Source: Streptomyces sp. CBMA29
GTDB taxonomy: Bacteria; Actinomycetota; Actinomycetes; Streptomycetales; Streptomycetaceae
Length of the DNA: 64,000 nucleotides
NCBI RefSeq assembly: GCF_014596445.1
Contig: NZ_MECL01000111.1
Location: 18,234-82,233, forward strand
Direction of reading: 5' to 3'
The stretch's first letter is position 1; the number at the start of each line of letters is the position of its first letter. Below, in pieces: positions 62,849 to 64,000 of this stretch. The notes under the pieces are model-generated. The model saw nothing but the letters and a program-made list of their open reading frames with translations, ran no database searches and was not told the DNA's origin. A program made the translations under genes and the position numbers.

Positions 62849-63673
62849 CTGGGCAAGCGACAGCCCGAAGGTCCGCCGCCCGCACCGGCGGTGCAGCGCA
62901 TTCGACTGCGCTACACCAAGCGTGGCCGCCTCCGGTTCACCAGCCACCGCGACTTCCAGCGTGCCTTCGAGCGGGCCCTGCGCCGCGCCGAGGTGCCGAT
63001 GGCGTACTCGGCGGGCTTCACCCCGCACCCCAAGGTGTCGTACGCCAACGCCGCACCCACCGGCGTCGGCAGCGAGGCGGAGTATCTGGAGATCGCCCTC
63101 GCGCGCGGCGTCGACCCGGAGAAGCTGCGGCTGCTGCTCGACGAGTCGCTGCCCGCGGGACTCGACGTCATCGAGGCGGTCGAGGCCCGGACCTCGGGAC
63201 TCGCCGAACGCCTTGAGGCGTCGGTCTGGCAGGTCAGGCTCGACGGTGTCGACCCGGCCGAGGCACGACAGGCCGTCGCGGCGTTCCTCGCCGCGGAGAC
63301 CGTGGAAGTACAGCGCAAGACGAAGAACGGCATCCGCACGTTCGACACCCGCGGCGCCGTCACGCGCCTGGAAGTCGTGGACGACACGCCGGACAACGGC
63401 GCCGGGCACGACGCGGACATGTCCGAACAGGGTGCCGATAGGCCGCAGGACCGCGCCTGTGCGATACTGCGGCTGGTTGTACGGCACCTGACACCTGCCG
63501 TACGGCCCGACGACGTACTGTCCGGCCTCCATGCGACGGCCGACCTCGCGCCGCCGGTCCCCGCAGCGGTGACCAGGCTGGCGCAGGGGCCGCTCGACGA
63601 GGAGTCCGGCACGGTCACCGACCCGCTCGCGCATGATCGCGACGCTGTGACGGTACCTGCCGGGTCCGCGTAG
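62849..63673 (+). CDS. TIGR03936 (DUF2344) protein, probable CTG start
   Basis: The family is found next to or fused with TIGR03960 radical SAM proteins; function unassigned. Core motifs are IRLRYTKRGRLRFTSHRDFQ, RRAEVPMAYSAGFTPHPKVS and EYLEIALARGVDPEKL. A GTG at 62891 (VQRIRLRY) would give 260 residues. However, the frame is protein-like back to CTG 62849 (GKRQPEGPPPAPA), the N-terminus I recall for Streptomyces homologues, and GAGGGA lies about 10 bases upstream of that CTG. I therefore give 62849 as start, with 62891 as the conservative alternative. RNase E/G follows. Confidence 0.85.
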   Translation: MGKRQPEGPPPAPAVQRIRLRYTKRGRLRFTSHRDFQRAFERALRRAEVPMAYSAGFTPHPKVSYANAAPTGVGSEAEYLEIALARGVDPEKLRLLLDESLPAGLDVIEAVEARTSGLAERLEASVWQVRLDGVDPAEARQAVAAFLAAETVEVQRKTKNGIRTFDTRGAVTRLEVVDDTPDNGAGHDADMSEQGADRPQDRACAILRLVVRHLTPAVRPDDVLSGLHATADLAPPVPAAVTRLAQGPLDEESGTVTDPLAHDRDAVTVPAGSA

Positions 63674-63890
63674 CCACGTCGTCACGCGTCGCCGACGCAC
63701 CAGGGAGCCACCCGGGTCCGGCGCCGCAGACCACATGAGACTTTCGTCGACCCGCCGACGCGGTGCCGACGAGCGACACAGCAGCTCCCGTGCGGCGCCC
63801 GCGCCCCCGGACAGCGGCACCGCGACCAAGCGGCCCGCCGCCACCGGACATGGACGCGGCGCCCGGGAGCTCGACGGGAGCATTGCCCGC

Positions 63891-64000
63891 ATGCACGACC
63901 AGACCGATTCCAACGAACCCAACCCCACATCCGAGCCCGCCGCCGAGGCCGCGCCGCCGCGCCGCCGCCGGGCCGCCTCCCGCCCCGCGGGCCCCCCGAC
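63891..64000 (+). CDS. rne: Ribonuclease E/G, N-terminal fragment
   Basis: 36 codons of a gene running off the right edge. The visible N-terminus is polar and disordered (QTDSNEPNPTSEPAAEAA) and turns basic (PPRRRRAASRPAGPP), as in Streptomyces RNase E/G. Gene order (TIGR03936 then rne) supports the call; the catalytic S1 domain lies outside the window. GGGAG lies about 11 bases upstream of ATG 63891. The 217-bp gap after TIGR03936 has no other gene. Confidence 0.75.
   Translation, partial: MHDQTDSNEPNPTSEPAAEAAPPRRRRAASRPAGPP

Overview
The window is high-GC actinobacterial DNA with many GTG starts, gene-end overlaps of the ATGA/GTGA type and a Tat-exported phosphoesterase. Gene order from malQ and pepN through tig-clpP1-clpP2-clpX-valS-folC-ndk to mreBCD-PBP2-RodA and the start of an RNase E/G gene matches the conserved core chromosome of Streptomyces. 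Much of it is also collinear with the Mycobacterium tuberculosis stretch around pepN, the Rv2466c-type nitroreductase, rpiB, nei1, tig, clpP1P2, clpX, valS, folC, ndk and rne. I therefore read it as a Streptomyces or very close relative (inference from gene order and protein resemblance; no search was run).

Region 1 (1-23 kb) mixes metabolism, export and peptide turnover: malQ, a MarR regulator, an MFS exporter, a Tat phosphoesterase, an aminoglycoside 2'-N-acetyltransferase-like protein, two paralogous M1 aminopeptidases about 10.5 kb apart, a MacB-like ABC exporter pair and a large secreted subtilase. Four copies of an undescribed ~190-bp intergenic repeat, two in each orientation, lie between the two aminopeptidases, with ~59-bp tandem tails on two copies.

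Region 2 (23-31 kb) holds a mycothiol-type DsbA-fold protein lacking its second active-site cysteine, bioY, rpiB, nei1, an Eis-like acetyltransferase, a SpoIIE-type phosphatase, an asparaginase with a divergent Lrp/AsnC regulator, and tRNA-Gly(TCC) and tRNA-Pro(TGG).

Region 3 (31-52.7 kb) is housekeeping: trigger factor, a ClpP1P2/ClpX operon with a candidate ClgR site, valS, folC, ndk, the rod-shape/sporulation wall cluster mreBCD-mrdA-rodA, a CYTH/CHAD protein and a TIGR03960 radical SAM protein.

Region 4 (52.7-57.5 kb) is the most interesting part. It looks like an accessory island inserted in the TIGR03960 - TIGR03936 - rne neighbourhood. A helix-turn-helix regulator is divergent from a tightly overlapped operon: RsbW-like ATP-binding protein, a 137-residue unknown, a radical SAM/SPASM maturase, a 49-codon Cys-rich peptide gene and a GNAT-domain protein. 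This arrangement looks like an undescribed RiPP (ribosomally made, post-translationally modified peptide) system. The peptide gene is too short to be called by ordinary ORF finding.

Region 5 (57.5-64 kb) has a secreted multi-domain GH87-like alpha-1,3-glucanase, a membrane protein built from internal repeats, the TIGR03936 (DUF2344) protein, apparently with a CTG start, and the first 36 codons of an RNase E/G.
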